Assembly: GCA_944327255.1 (NCBI GenBank)
Contig: CALVHA010000005.1
Coordinates: 45,864-109,863 of the forward strand
Source: Candidatus Gastranaerophilales bacterium
GTDB lineage: Bacteria; Cyanobacteriota; Vampirovibrionia; Gastranaerophilales; Gastranaerophilaceae
Direction: 5' to 3'
Length of the DNA stretch: 64,000 nucleotides
Position 1 is the first letter of the stretch. Each line of letters opens with the position of its first letter. Both the position numbers and the translations under genes were made by a program. Below the pieces are notes generated by a model, which worked only from the letters and a program-made list of their open reading frames with translations, made no database searches and was not told the DNA's origin. Below are positions 27,129 to 35,747 of this stretch, piece after piece.

Positions 27129-28263
27129 CTTGTTGAATAGCTCCCTTTTCTATAGGAATAATTATACTAAAAACTGTTCCTTTCATAACTTCAGTTTCTA
27201 ACCACACAGCTCCATGTAACATCTTAATTAATTCATTAACACTTCCTAAAGAAATTGAACGAACCAAATTTTTCTTATTAGGTTTATCAAGTTGTGTATA
27301 AGGTTCAAAAATCCCTTCAATTTCATTTTCAGGAATTCCAACCCCGTTATCACTGATTCTTATGAGCATATATGAAGTTTCGACAGCATTTTTAATAGGA
27401 GTAATTCCAACTTTTTGAATATCCTCCAGATTCGGATTAAACAGGTCGATAGAAATATTCCCGATTTCAGTAAGCTTTATAGAAATCTCTAAAATATTAT
27501 GCAAGATAATTTTAAGAGCATTTTCATCACTGTATATAAATCTGTCTGCTAAATTATCGTAATTTAAACTTATATTAATTTTCTTTGTCGCAATAATTAC
27601 TTCATTTTCACTAATAACATTTTGAATTAAATCCGCCACATCGAAAACACGCATATTTTGCTCAAAAAGTTTTGATTCTACCTGAGCAAATTCAAAAAAT
27701 TTATTCATAAAATAAAGCAAAGAAGTCGCATTTTTATTTATTATACTTACATATTTTCTCTGTTTCTCATTAATTTCACCGCCAAGACCATCGCTTAACG
27801 CCTGTGAAAAACCCAAAATGGACTGCATAGGCGATTTAAATTCACTTGCGAGTTTTGTTAACATAAGATTCTTATCTTTGTTCAATCTGCCGGTTTTTTC
27901 AGCCTGAGTGAGAATATTTGTCATTTCAGTCACATCGCGGATAGTAATAAAATATTGATTATCCAATAGATTAGCACTCAGCTCGACAAAAAATTCTCTT
28001 GAATCAGAAATTGCGCCACCAATAACTGAAACATCCTTATATGACGATTTTTCTGCAAGTTCCATACCGTTAACGACAATATCATTAAAGTTGCTTTCTT
28101 CCAAATCATCCTTTGAACGTTCAAAAATAATAGAAGCTCGATCATTTGCCCACAAAACATTACCACTATCTTCTTCAACGACAAAAACCGCATCAGGCAA
28201 ATATCTAAGGACATCTTTTGCATTTATTCCACTAAACAAATTTAATAAATTCATCTCTTGCAT
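27121..28263 (-). CDS. PAS-domain histidine-kinase-like protein without phosphoacceptor His
   Basis: 380 residues. PAS domain at about 17-115 (DAVFVVEEDSGNVLWANDRA). A HisKA-like helix pair follows, but the H-box reads S140-EFKSPMQSI where kinases have HExxTP. The ATPase domain keeps the G1 box (RISDNGVGIPENEIEGIFEP), while the N box (LHNILEISIKL) lacks the catalytic Asn and the G2 box is SLGSVNELIK instead of GLGL. It is probably a pseudokinase sensor. The 8-bp overlap with the UgpC-type ATPase suggests joint expression and perhaps joint action. Confidence 0.85.
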   Translation of the reverse strand: MQEMNLLNLFSGINAKDVLRYLPDAVFVVEEDSGNVLWANDRASIIFERSKDDLEESNFNDIVVNGMELAEKSSYKDVSVIGGAISDSREFFVELSANLLDNQYFITIRDVTEMTNILTQAEKTGRLNKDKNLMLTKLASEFKSPMQSILGFSQALSDGLGGEINEKQRKYVSIINKNATSLLYFMNKFFEFAQVESKLFEQNMRVFDVADLIQNVISENEVIIATKKINISLNYDNLADRFIYSDENALKIILHNILEISIKLTEIGNISIDLFNPNLEDIQKVGITPIKNAVETSYMLIRISDNGVGIPENEIEGIFEPYTQLDKPNKKNLVRSISLGSVNELIKMLHGAVWLETEVMKGTVFSIIIPIEKGAIQQDE

Positions 28264-28455
28264 TACTTTCTATTATGGTATATAATTGATGATAACATAA
28301 AATTTGTAATAAAAAATTTTTATATTAACTTTTGTAATTTTTTTTTTACAAACTAGCAAAAAAAATAATCTTGGCGTTTTAAAACATAAAACAGTAAAAA
28401 GTACATAACACGATGAGGTCGCATAAGACCGTATTCTAGAAAGAAGGATACGACT
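28264..28455 (+). promoter_or_regulatory. Intergenic leader with small hairpin
   Basis: AT-rich divergent gap. Just before the 120-aa gene lies GGTCGCATAAGACC (GGTC/GACC hairpin), then AGAAAGAAGGATACGACT as ribosome site. No clear consensus promoter seen. Confidence 0.3.
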
Positions 28456-28818
28456 ATGAGAGAAATTAACAATTCAACAGGTAATTTAAACCACACAAAT
28501 TTCCAAAAAGTTGACTCTAAAAAAGACGTAACTCAATCTCTGGATAAAGACCCTAATATTGAAGAAAAAACAACTGCCCCTGTTACCGACAATCTTTCAC
28601 AGTCGCCGGAAGCCATTATCGGCAGATCTCAAGTATCAAAAGCTGACAGCCTGGAGAATGATATGAAAATTATGTTAAATAATCCTGAAGCAGTAAATAA
28701 AACTCTTGCATTCTGCGGACTTGCAGAAAAAATGCTCAAAGAACAAGGTATTGAAGATGCATATGAAAAAGCTTCAATTCTAGCGAATGCATTCAAAGAT
28801 GAATTTCTGTCAAAATAA
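28456..28818 (+). CDS. Uncharacterised hydrophilic protein (120 aa)
   Basis: The N-terminal 60 residues are Ser/Thr/Asn/Asp-rich and probably disordered. The C-terminal 55 residues (MLNNPEAVNKTLAFCGLAEK onwards, then ILANAFKDEF) form a compact helical region. No signal peptide, no family recognised. Good ribosome site GAAGGATACGACT. Its own transcript ends at the hairpin at 28841-28872. Confidence 0.7.
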   Translation: MREINNSTGNLNHTNFQKVDSKKDVTQSLDKDPNIEEKTTAPVTDNLSQSPEAIIGRSQVSKADSLENDMKIMLNNPEAVNKTLAFCGLAEKMLKEQGIEDAYEKASILANAFKDEFLSK

Positions 28819-28840
28819 TAAAAAAGTTTAATTATAAAAT

Positions 28841-28872
28841 ACATATCCCGCTATTATCAGGCGGGTATTTTT
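28841..28872. terminator. Terminator between convergent genes
   Basis: CCCGC / GCGGG stem with flanking A-T pairs and TATTTTTT after it on the plus strand; it lies directly at the 3' end of aroQ on the other strand. Confidence 0.7.
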
Positions 28873-28876
28873 TCGG

Positions 28877-29311
28877 TTAATTATCCAAAAAATCTGTTAA
28901 AGCCTTTAAACCCAATTTATAACTATTTGGACCAAATCCCGAAATTTGACCTATACAAACAGGAGCAATCAAAGATTTATGTCTAAATTCTTCTCTTGAA
29001 TATACATTTGTCATATGTATTTCAACCGTTGGGATATTAACAGCAGATAAAGCATCTCTTATTGCAACACTTGTATGAGTATAAGCCCCTGGATTAATCA
29101 CAATACCGTCAAAATTATTCAATGCAGAGTGAATTTTTTCAACAATTTCTCCTTCATAATTACTCTGAAAAGTTTCAATATCAATACCCAACTCAAATGA
29201 GAATGAATATAAATCCTTCTCTAAATCTTTTAATGTCATGACTCCATACTTATCAGGTTCTCTAATACCAAGCATATTCATATTTACGCCGTTTATCACA
29301 AGAATTTTCAT
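28877..29311 (-). CDS. aroQ: 3-dehydroquinate dehydratase, type II
   Basis: Third step of the shikimate pathway. 144 residues from ATG 29311 (AAGGAGAGTGAT upstream; an in-frame start at 29380 has no ribosome site). Motifs: [19 protein letters not shown] (loop with catalytic Tyr), [32 protein letters not shown], and [17 protein letters not shown] with the catalytic His and Arg. Typical flavodoxin-like dodecameric enzyme. Confidence 0.96.
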   Translation of the reverse strand: MKILVINGVNMNMLGIREPDKYGVMTLKDLEKDLYSFSFELGIDIETFQSNYEGEIVEKIHSALNNFDGIVINPGAYTHTSVAIRDALSAVNIPTVEIHMTNVYSREEFRHKSLIAPVCIGQISGFGPNSYKLGLKALTDFLDN

Positions 29312-29553
29312 ATCACTCTCCTTGCTCTCATAATAATATAAAATCAATAAATTGTAAATTTTTATTAATTTTTTGACCAAAAATGTAACAAAAAATTCAT
29401 GTTCAGAATATCATGCATGTACAACTATCCCCAAATCTCCTCCCAAGATTATTGTAAAGCTATACAACTAAGTGTAGCTTTTTTTTTATAAATATTGATA
29501 AAAGAAACGACACCATTTAAGTGCCGCTTAAAAGAGTATTTGATAGTGATAGA
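29312..29553 (+). ncRNA. Possible short plus-strand transcript ending in an orphan terminator
   Basis: AGCTATAC / GTGTAGCT (one G-U pair) followed by nine T at 29457-29487 is a strong plus-strand terminator, yet both flanking genes are on the minus strand. A TTGACC upstream could be part of a promoter, but I see no matching -10. A 30-codon frame (start 29401) without ribosome site reads into it. A small RNA is possible. Otherwise the gap holds only the aroQ promoter region (TTTACA ... TATTAT on the minus strand). Confidence 0.3.
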
Positions 29554-29916
29554 TTACTTTTTAACATTTTTTTCAGGAGTAGGAGCCTTATTGTCTCTCA
29601 TATGACGAGGAGGCATCATTTCTCCTCTACGATGGAAATCTCCACGAGGATCTTTATGAAATTCGCCCATCGGAGGTTTAATATAGTTATCAATTCTGTG
29701 GATATCAACATCTATACGTTGAATAGGAGGTGGTGGAGGAAATTTCCCTGGCATTACAGGAGGTTTATGAAAAGCCGCAAAAACCATTAATGCCAGCAAA
29801 GCACCAATAAATGACGTTGCAACAGATAATAACACTCTATAAACATCTCTACGCTCCCAATAAAAATATCTTTTCTTATCAGGAACCTGTACTTCTATTT
29901 TTTCTTCTTCTGCCAT
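29554..29916 (-). CDS. Single-pass membrane protein with proline-rich tail (120 aa)
   Basis: Acidic N-terminus, one membrane helix (about 28-49, VLLSVATSFIGALLALMVFA), then a Pro- and His/Met-rich segment (KPPVMPGKFPPPPPIQRI ... HRRGEMMPPRHM). The tail would be periplasmic; its His/Met content could bind metal, but that is speculation. Ribosome site GTAAAGGAGGCAAT is excellent. No family recognised. Confidence 0.7.
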   Translation of the reverse strand: MAEEEKIEVQVPDKKRYFYWERRDVYRVLLSVATSFIGALLALMVFAAFHKPPVMPGKFPPPPPIQRIDVDIHRIDNYIKPPMGEFHKDPRGDFHRRGEMMPPRHMRDNKAPTPEKNVKK

Positions 29917-29993
29917 ATTGCCTCCTTTACTTAAAATTAAAAGACTTACAACAATACAACGAAATTAAAAACATAATTGTTCATTTTTTTATT

Positions 29994-30026
29994 AAAAAAG
30001 GCTCTATAAATTAATAGAGCCTTTTT
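29994..30026. terminator. Rho-independent terminator
   Basis: AAAAAGGCTCTA / TAGAGCCTTTTT, 12-bp stem, downstream of the murA-RWYD operon on the minus strand; U-rich on both strands. Confidence 0.88.
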
Positions 30027-30047
30027 ATTATATTATAACTATTGTTA

Positions 30048-30386
30048 TTACCCATTTCCATTCGGGCTTTCATACTCAATACCCATCTCTTTTAGAGTTC
30101 TTATAAAGTTTTGGGCACAAATTTTCTGAGCTTCAGGAGGTACTATTCTCAAAATTTCAACTGTTCTGGAGATTACAGGGTCTTTATCATACCAGCGGTT
30201 ATTAGCGTTCACAGGTTTAACCATTGCATAAAACTTATCTACCGTTTCCTTAGAAACTTTTTCCTCAATTTTCTTCAAAAATATTTCTGCTTGAGCATGC
30301 AGCTCGTTTTGATAGTTTTTGAGTAATTCAATAACTTCTAGCAACAATGGATCGTGATCGTACCACCGTTTATATGTAGGACTCAT
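30048..30386 (-). CDS. Uncharacterised protein with duplicated RWYDxDP motif (112 aa)
   Basis: Two similar helical units: R7-W-Y-D-H-D-P13 followed by LLLEVIELLKNYQNE, and R64-W-Y-D-K-D-P70 followed by VISRTVEILRIVPPEA; each then has a QAEIF / QNFIRTL helix. Internal duplication of a ~40-residue domain. I do not know the family. It overlaps the 3' end of murA by 17 bp, so it is translated from the same mRNA and may relate to peptidoglycan precursor synthesis (inference). Confidence 0.7.
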   Translation of the reverse strand: MSPTYKRWYDHDPLLLEVIELLKNYQNELHAQAEIFLKKIEEKVSKETVDKFYAMVKPVNANNRWYDKDPVISRTVEILRIVPPEAQKICAQNFIRTLKEMGIEYESPNGNG

Positions 30387-31695
30387 TATGTGTACCCTCC
30401 GTTAGATTGTCGGGAGAAACAATAGCGTCATCCCTTCTTTCAATCTTACCTCCTAACAATCTTAACTTAGAATCGAAGTTTTCGTATCCTCTATCTATAT
30501 GATGTAAGTTTTCAATTACAGAATTTCCCTCAGCCATCAAAGCAGCAACAACAAGAGAGGCACCCGCTCTCAAGTCACTTGCAGCAACACCTGCCCCTGT
30601 AAGTTTTTTTACCCCCTTAATAATCGCATGGTTTCTGTCTTGATGTATATCAGCGCCCATCCTGCGTAATTCAGGAACCTGCATGAACCTATTTTCATAC
30701 AAACTTTCAGTGATAATGCCAACACCATTAGCAGTAGATAAAAGAGCCATCGCCATAGATTGCAAATCTGTAGGAAATCCCGGATAAGGCTGAGTTACAA
30801 AGTTGATAGAATTCAATCTATTTTTACAACTCACTTCAAGAGTTGTAGGTTCTAAAAGTTTAATATTCGCACCCATTTTTAATAACTTATCTGTAAAGAA
30901 AGTTAAATGAGCCGGAAAAACATTTTTAATAATACCTTTCCCTCGAGTAGCAATAATTGCGGACATAAAAGTTCCCGCCTCAATTCTATCAGGTATCGTA
31001 GTATATTCTATCGGATGTAAATCTTCAGCTTTCACACCGTTAATAACTATTTCTGAAGTTCCTGCCCCGTTAATATCAGCCCCGAGAGTATTTAAGAAAT
31101 TAGCCAAATCTACAATTTCAGGTTCCTGAGCTGCATTTTGGATTCTTGTAGAGCCGACCGCCAGAGTAGCTGCAAGCATAAGATTTTCAGTAGCACCGAC
31201 AGACGGGATATCCAGATAAATATCTGCTCCGACAAGTTTTGAAGCCTTTGCATGAACATAACCATTTTCAATTTTTATCTTCGCACCAAGTGCTTCCAAA
31301 CCTTTTATATGAAAATCAACTCTTCGTTCTCCTATAGCACAGCCTCCAGGAAGCGCAACAATTGCTTCCTTACATCTTGACATCAGAGCACCGAGAATAA
31401 TAAATGAAGCTCGCATTTTGCTTACCAATTCATATTTTGCGGTAATACTGGTCAACTCGGACGCATCAATTACTATGGATTTTTCTTTTTTATCATAAAC
31501 TGTTTTAGCACCAAGTCCCTCAATAACCTGTAGCATAATTTCAACATCTGTTAAATCTGGAACGTTGTATATTTTAGTTGCACCTTTAGCTAATACGGCA
31601 GCAGCCATAAGCTTAAGTACAGAATTTTTTGCTCCGCCAATTTCGACTTCACCTTTTAATGGGGTTCCACCTTTTACATAATACTTTTGTGTCAA
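30370..31695 (-). CDS. murA: UDP-N-acetylglucosamine 1-carboxyvinyltransferase
   Basis: Committed step of peptidoglycan synthesis (enolpyruvyl transfer to UDP-GlcNAc). 441 residues, slightly above the usual ~420. Catalytic loop Cys is C119 in ALPGGCAIGERRVD, so it should be fosfomycin-sensitive type. Other motifs: GAKNSVLKLMAAAV near the N-terminus and PYPGFPTDLQSM. The best start is TTG at 31695, five bases after CGGAGGAAAA; no in-frame ATG is better placed. Confidence 0.96.
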   Translation of the reverse strand: MTQKYYVKGGTPLKGEVEIGGAKNSVLKLMAAAVLAKGATKIYNVPDLTDVEIMLQVIEGLGAKTVYDKKEKSIVIDASELTSITAKYELVSKMRASFIILGALMSRCKEAIVALPGGCAIGERRVDFHIKGLEALGAKIKIENGYVHAKASKLVGADIYLDIPSVGATENLMLAATLAVGSTRIQNAAQEPEIVDLANFLNTLGADINGAGTSEIVINGVKAEDLHPIEYTTIPDRIEAGTFMSAIIATRGKGIIKNVFPAHLTFFTDKLLKMGANIKLLEPTTLEVSCKNRLNSINFVTQPYPGFPTDLQSMAMALLSTANGVGIITESLYENRFMQVPELRRMGADIHQDRNHAIIKGVKKLTGAGVAASDLRAGASLVVAALMAEGNSVIENLHHIDRGYENFDSKLRLLGGKIERRDDAIVSPDNLTEGTHNESYI

Positions 31696-31823
31696 TTTTC
31701 CTCCGGAAAAATATAACTTTATAATCTCACTCTACTATAATAATACAACCATAAGCCTGTAATGTAAATAAGTTAAATAATGTAAAGATATTTTTATTTA
31801 AATAATATCCAAAAATTTAATAC

Positions 31824-31853
31824 AAAAAGGAAGTCTAAAAAGACTCCCTTTTT
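31824..31853 (-). terminator. Terminator of the HEAT-repeat gene
   Basis: AAAAAGG-AGTCT / AGACT-CCTTTTT stem with one internal mismatch, just after the HEAT gene on the minus strand. Confidence 0.8.
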
Positions 31854-31875
31854 GTACATAGTTTATTTATTTAAA

Positions 31876-32733
31876 TTAAAAAGTCGCAACAGGTTTCTTT
31901 TGCGCAGTAGCTCCTGGAATCGACTGCCAGTTAGCTGCCATAATTTTCTTAAATGATTTCAAAGCAGTATCTTCTAATTCACCCAACTCCTCTGCTTCCA
32001 TAATCAATTCTCTTAAAGGCAACAATGCTCTTTGATCACGAAGAACACCGAGAGCCGCAGCAGCACCTGCTCTAACCAATTCATTTTCATTACGATTTTT
32101 CATTACGTCTATCAATGCAGGAACAGCTTTTGTATCATTTAATTTACCAAGAGATGTTACAGCATAAATTCTAACGTTAACCCATTCATCGTATAACATA
32201 CTTATAACTTTATCAACAGCTTTTTTATTGCCGATTTCACCAAGAGCTCTTGTAGCGTCACATCTAACATTAACTTTTTCGTGGTCAAGAGATTCAATCA
32301 AAGCATCAGTTGCAACATCACCAATTTCAATTAAAGCATCAGTTGCAGTTATACAAACCTGAGGATTTTCATCATTCAAAGCTTCTACCAGCGGTTCAAC
32401 AACAATAGCCCCGCCTAAGCGACCTAATGCACGGGCTGCACGAACACGAACATCTACATTTCTATCTTCTCTTAAAGATTCAATCAAATGGATAGTAGCT
32501 TTTGAATCTCCTAATTCTCCTAATGCACGGGCTGCATATAAACGAACAGAACCGTTTTTATCGTGTTTCAAAACATCAATTAAAGGTTCAACAGCCTTAG
32601 AGTCACCCATTTCTCCGAGAACTCTTGCTGCATTATATCTGACCTTTTCGGAATTACTTGTTTTCAAATCAGACAATAATTCATCAAATGTTTTTTTAAC
32701 TTGTTTTTTCTTACTGTTCACACTAATTGTCAT
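31876..32733 (-). CDS. HEAT-repeat (PBS-lyase-like) protein
   Basis: 285 residues made of about eight 31-residue helical repeats with the consensus VRxxAARALGxLGDxKAVxPLIxxL (for example VRLYAARALGELGDSKAT). This is the CpcE/PBS-lyase type of HEAT repeat, abundant in cyanobacteria. Here, without phycobilisomes, it is probably a protein-binding scaffold. Ribosome site GGAGGAATGTAA. It has a leader of about 200 nt. Confidence 0.9.
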   Translation of the reverse strand: MTISVNSKKKQVKKTFDELLSDLKTSNSEKVRYNAARVLGEMGDSKAVEPLIDVLKHDKNGSVRLYAARALGELGDSKATIHLIESLREDRNVDVRVRAARALGRLGGAIVVEPLVEALNDENPQVCITATDALIEIGDVATDALIESLDHEKVNVRCDATRALGEIGNKKAVDKVISMLYDEWVNVRIYAVTSLGKLNDTKAVPALIDVMKNRNENELVRAGAAAALGVLRDQRALLPLRELIMEAEELGELEDTALKSFKKIMAANWQSIPGATAQKKPVATF

Positions 32734-33077
32734 TTACATTCCTCCGACACATTATAATTTTCACACCACACTCATATATAAAGATTTTTGCGTGAAAATT
32801 ATTGCCTTTTTACTTCGTATATGTTAAATAATTGTAACAATATTTACTAACCTTTTACTGATTTATGTGTATCGTCTTTGACTGCCTTATATTTTCAAGG
32901 GGTTCGGCATCCATCCATAAAGGGTAACACGAACACTTTATATATCTATAATAACACATGTTTCAAGTTATTACATAGGTAATATGTATTATTTGATTAT
33001 TTTTTATGATTGTTTTTTTAATATAATGTTAAATTCAATTATAGACATCCTATTTATGTAACATAACTTTACATATC
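32734..33077 (-). promoter_or_regulatory. Promoter and structured leader of the HEAT gene
   Basis: Minus strand: TTGAAA (32961-32966), 18 bp, TATAAA (32937-32942). The predicted start is at about 32930, and the transcript begins with a GTTCG ... CGAAC hairpin (32902-32934). About 170 nt of AT-rich leader follow before the ATG. No ORF of note. The remaining ~110 bp to the next gene holds nothing I recognise. Confidence 0.5.
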
Positions 33078-34736
33078 CTACTCACTTGAGATAGTAATAA
33101 TAAACTCACTACCCTTCCCGAGCTCACTATTTACAATAATTTTGCCTTTGTGTTTTTCTATAATTTTGGAACAAATTGCTAAACCAAGTCCTGTCCCGAC
33201 TCCTACACCTTTTGTTGTATATCCGGCTGTGAATATTTTTGGAATTTCCTCTTCCGACATTCCTTTTCCGGTGTCTTTTACGCTCACAGTCAAAGTTTCA
33301 CCCTGATAACTTGTAGTAATTGTAATTATTCCTTTTCCATCAATAGCTTGACAAGCATTGATTAAAATATTTGTAAAAACCTGGTTAAGCATATTCGGGT
33401 AACACTTGATTAGGGGCAACTTTCCATAGTTTTTTACTATTTGAATTCTGTTTTTTGTTTCGTGCCTTATCAAATCCAATGTTAAATCCAATTCTTTATT
33501 TATATCAGCCTCCTGCAGTTCAGCTTCATCAAGACGAACAAATTTCTTTAGAGAAGTTACCATATTAGAAATTCTCATAATCGCTTCATTATCGATCTGG
33601 TTGATTTCTTTCATTATATCTGCAATTTCAGTATTATCTATCTGCGGGATAAGCTTTGCCAAAAGACCATTATTTGACTTAATAGAGGCGACAGGAGTAT
33701 TAATTTCATGAGCTACGCCCGCTATAAGTTGACCTAAAGATGCCATTTTCTCAGAATTTATTAATTGCAATTGAGTTTCCTTCAACTCCTTTAATGTATT
33801 TTTAAGCTCTTTTACGGTTTGTATATTCTTCTGGTATAATTGAGCTCTTATAATTGCATTCCCGAGCTGGAAGGAAATCGCCTCAAGAATCTCCAATTCC
33901 TCATTTAACTCACGTTTTTGATAACTGAGTAAAACTATTACTCCTAGCAACTTTTGGAGATGAAAAACAGGAACAATAATTCTCATAATAGGTTGCTTGA
34001 AAGATTCTGCTTCTATGTATTCTTTTAAACAATGAACAACAGATATTTCCTGTTTTTGAATAGTGTCAAAAGTTTTGCTATCAAAGGATATCAGCTCATT
34101 TTTAATACAACTTTTTCCACCATATGTTTCTTCAATTCTAAATTTATTTATTTCATTTGACGCATAGTAAACCTTAAAAGCACCAAACATCGAAGCAAGT
34201 TCTGTCAAGGCTGATTGCAAAATTTTTGACAAATCCATTGACTCTCTAATCGCATTAGAAACTTTATTGATAAGTGCAATTCTTATCGCCTGCGACTGTG
34301 CCTTTTGTTTTATGTTTAACAGGTCCTCATTTTCTTCTTTTAGCTTTTCATAGTCAGCTTGTAATTTTTCATTCTTCTTTTTTTCGGAAATAAGAATATT
34401 GTCAGCACTCACATCAGAAAAAAATAATATTGAATAACTTCCCTTTTTTAAAACAGTAAGATCATAATAAAAGATCTTTCCTGTAGTATCCTGATAAGAA
34501 ACACATGCAAAAAAATCCTCTTTCGAATTCAGTGCATGAAAGATAGGAGAATAGTTTTCAAGGTTTTCACTATTCAAAGGACATATATTAAAATTAGTGT
34601 TATGAGAGAACTTTTTTAAATCCGTAAAATTTTTAAACCAACGTTTAAAGGTGTAATTTTGATAAACAGCATCACCCATTTTATTTGCAATAACAACAGC
34701 ATCCCTAAACTGATTAAATATATCAAACTTTTTCAT
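33078..34736 (-). CDS. Sensor histidine kinase with GAF domain
   Basis: 552 residues: N-terminal PAS-like region (1-110), long coiled coil (about 115-160), GAF domain (about 165-305), a second coil, HisKA with intact H-box (AGVAHEINTPVASI) and HATPase with N box (NILINACQAI), G1 (VKDTGKGMSEEEIPKIF) and G2 (GVGTGLGLAICSKI). All kinase motifs are intact. No membrane segment, so a cytoplasmic sensor. No response regulator nearby, an orphan kinase. Confidence 0.92.
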   Translation of the reverse strand: MKKFDIFNQFRDAVVIANKMGDAVYQNYTFKRWFKNFTDLKKFSHNTNFNICPLNSENLENYSPIFHALNSKEDFFACVSYQDTTGKIFYYDLTVLKKGSYSILFFSDVSADNILISEKKKNEKLQADYEKLKEENEDLLNIKQKAQSQAIRIALINKVSNAIRESMDLSKILQSALTELASMFGAFKVYYASNEINKFRIEETYGGKSCIKNELISFDSKTFDTIQKQEISVVHCLKEYIEAESFKQPIMRIIVPVFHLQKLLGVIVLLSYQKRELNEELEILEAISFQLGNAIIRAQLYQKNIQTVKELKNTLKELKETQLQLINSEKMASLGQLIAGVAHEINTPVASIKSNNGLLAKLIPQIDNTEIADIMKEINQIDNEAIMRISNMVTSLKKFVRLDEAELQEADINKELDLTLDLIRHETKNRIQIVKNYGKLPLIKCYPNMLNQVFTNILINACQAIDGKGIITITTSYQGETLTVSVKDTGKGMSEEEIPKIFTAGYTTKGVGVGTGLGLAICSKIIEKHKGKIIVNSELGKGSEFIITISSE

Positions 34737-34807
34737 AATAAGATTATACTATACATATCAAATTTAAAAAAGATATTATGTTAGCAATAGAAGTTGAGAA
34801 CAATTAT

Positions 34808-34847
34808 ACCTTTCAAAGCCCTCTCAATAGAGAGGGCTTTGAAAGGT
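34808..34847. other. Perfect 18-bp hairpin without T-run
   Basis: ACCTTTCAAAGCCCTCTC, loop AATA, then its exact complement. Located between the start of the GAF kinase gene and the stop of the 266-aa gene, both on the minus strand. No U-tract follows on either strand, so it is either a Rho-assisted terminator or an RNase III site. Confidence 0.6.
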
Positions 34848-34859
34848 TAATCACAACAA

Positions 34860-35660
34860 CTATTCTTCATCAAGCGGAATTTCTAGCGATTCAGGGGGTA
34901 TTATTTCTGGCCTTTCTGGAATTTCCGAACCTTGAGAAAATAAATTTTTCATCTTTGCTTCTGTTTCATTAATTACTGAATCTCCCCCTCCTGCTTGAGA
35001 ACTATAAGGTTTTTCTTCTCTTATTTTGGAGACCAAATCCTTTTCCCCATGGCTGATCCAACTTGTAATTGCATTTGCAATATTAAATGGAGGGAAAAGT
35101 CCTGCCAAAACTGACTTTGCTGTACTAATTTTATACGTACCATCAGCATATCCAATTCCTTTCATTAACTGGAGTGTTTCCTTTTCTGTTAATGTTCGGT
35201 TTCCACCATTTGCTTTTATTTTGGCATTTAATTCATTTTGAATATTCACTAATTCCGAACGTGATTGTACGCCACTTTCTATCCAAGAAGTCTCTTCCTT
35301 TGAGATTTTGACCGTATTAATTGTATAATCCTCATCAGCAAGCTTGCCAGCTTTAAACAAATCTTCTAATGTTAAACCAGTTGCATCAAGTAATTTTTTA
35401 GCTTTCTCATTAATAAAATTACTATCTTCTTTGGTATATTCTACATGGTTCTTCGCAGCCAAAGCTTTCATTAAATCCTTATCCGCATATTTAAGAACCT
35501 CTTTGATCTCCTGTTTTGAAATTTCACCGCGACTCAACATGTCGCTGAGTTTGGATTTTAATTCACGTTTGATGTCTTTAATATTCTGACCCGTAAGATT
35601 TTTAACAACATCCATTGCAGTAGAATTAAGCTTGTTAGTCCCATTAACATGATTTACCAT
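34860..35660 (-). CDS. Uncharacterised protein (266 aa), repeat-controlled promoter
   Basis: Mostly helical: early Lys/Glu-rich helices (IKDIKRELKSKLSDMLSRGE), a short hydrophobic stretch (SVLAGLFPPFNIANAITSW) and a Pro/Glu-rich end (PERPEIIPPESLEIPLDEE). No signal peptide and no family recognised. AAAGGAGACTGTT precedes the ATG. Its promoter is almost identical to that of the EF-hand gene pair at 49-50 kb, including a pentanucleotide repeat at the transcription start, so the two loci are probably co-regulated. Confidence 0.7.
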   Translation of the reverse strand: MVNHVNGTNKLNSTAMDVVKNLTGQNIKDIKRELKSKLSDMLSRGEISKQEIKEVLKYADKDLMKALAAKNHVEYTKEDSNFINEKAKKLLDATGLTLEDLFKAGKLADEDYTINTVKISKEETSWIESGVQSRSELVNIQNELNAKIKANGGNRTLTEKETLQLMKGIGYADGTYKISTAKSVLAGLFPPFNIANAITSWISHGEKDLVSKIREEKPYSSQAGGGDSVINETEAKMKNLFSQGSEIPERPEIIPPESLEIPLDEE

Positions 35661-35747
35661 AACAGTCTCCTTTCGTGTTTATTGCTTCTAAAAGATCTTC
35701 ATAATTTATTAAAAACAGATAGCTCAAAAAGATTGCTATACCGCCAC

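Noticed and set aside
29401..29496. 30-codon ORF beginning [10 protein letters not shown]
   Set aside because: No ribosome site, and its end lies in the terminator hairpin and T-run, so coding is unlikely.
32900..32935. 5S rRNA-like wording (ATGCCGAACCCC ... GAAA) in the HEAT leader
   Set aside because: Only loop-C-like bases agree; helix I, the other stems and the length of 5S rRNA are missing, so it is not a 5S gene.
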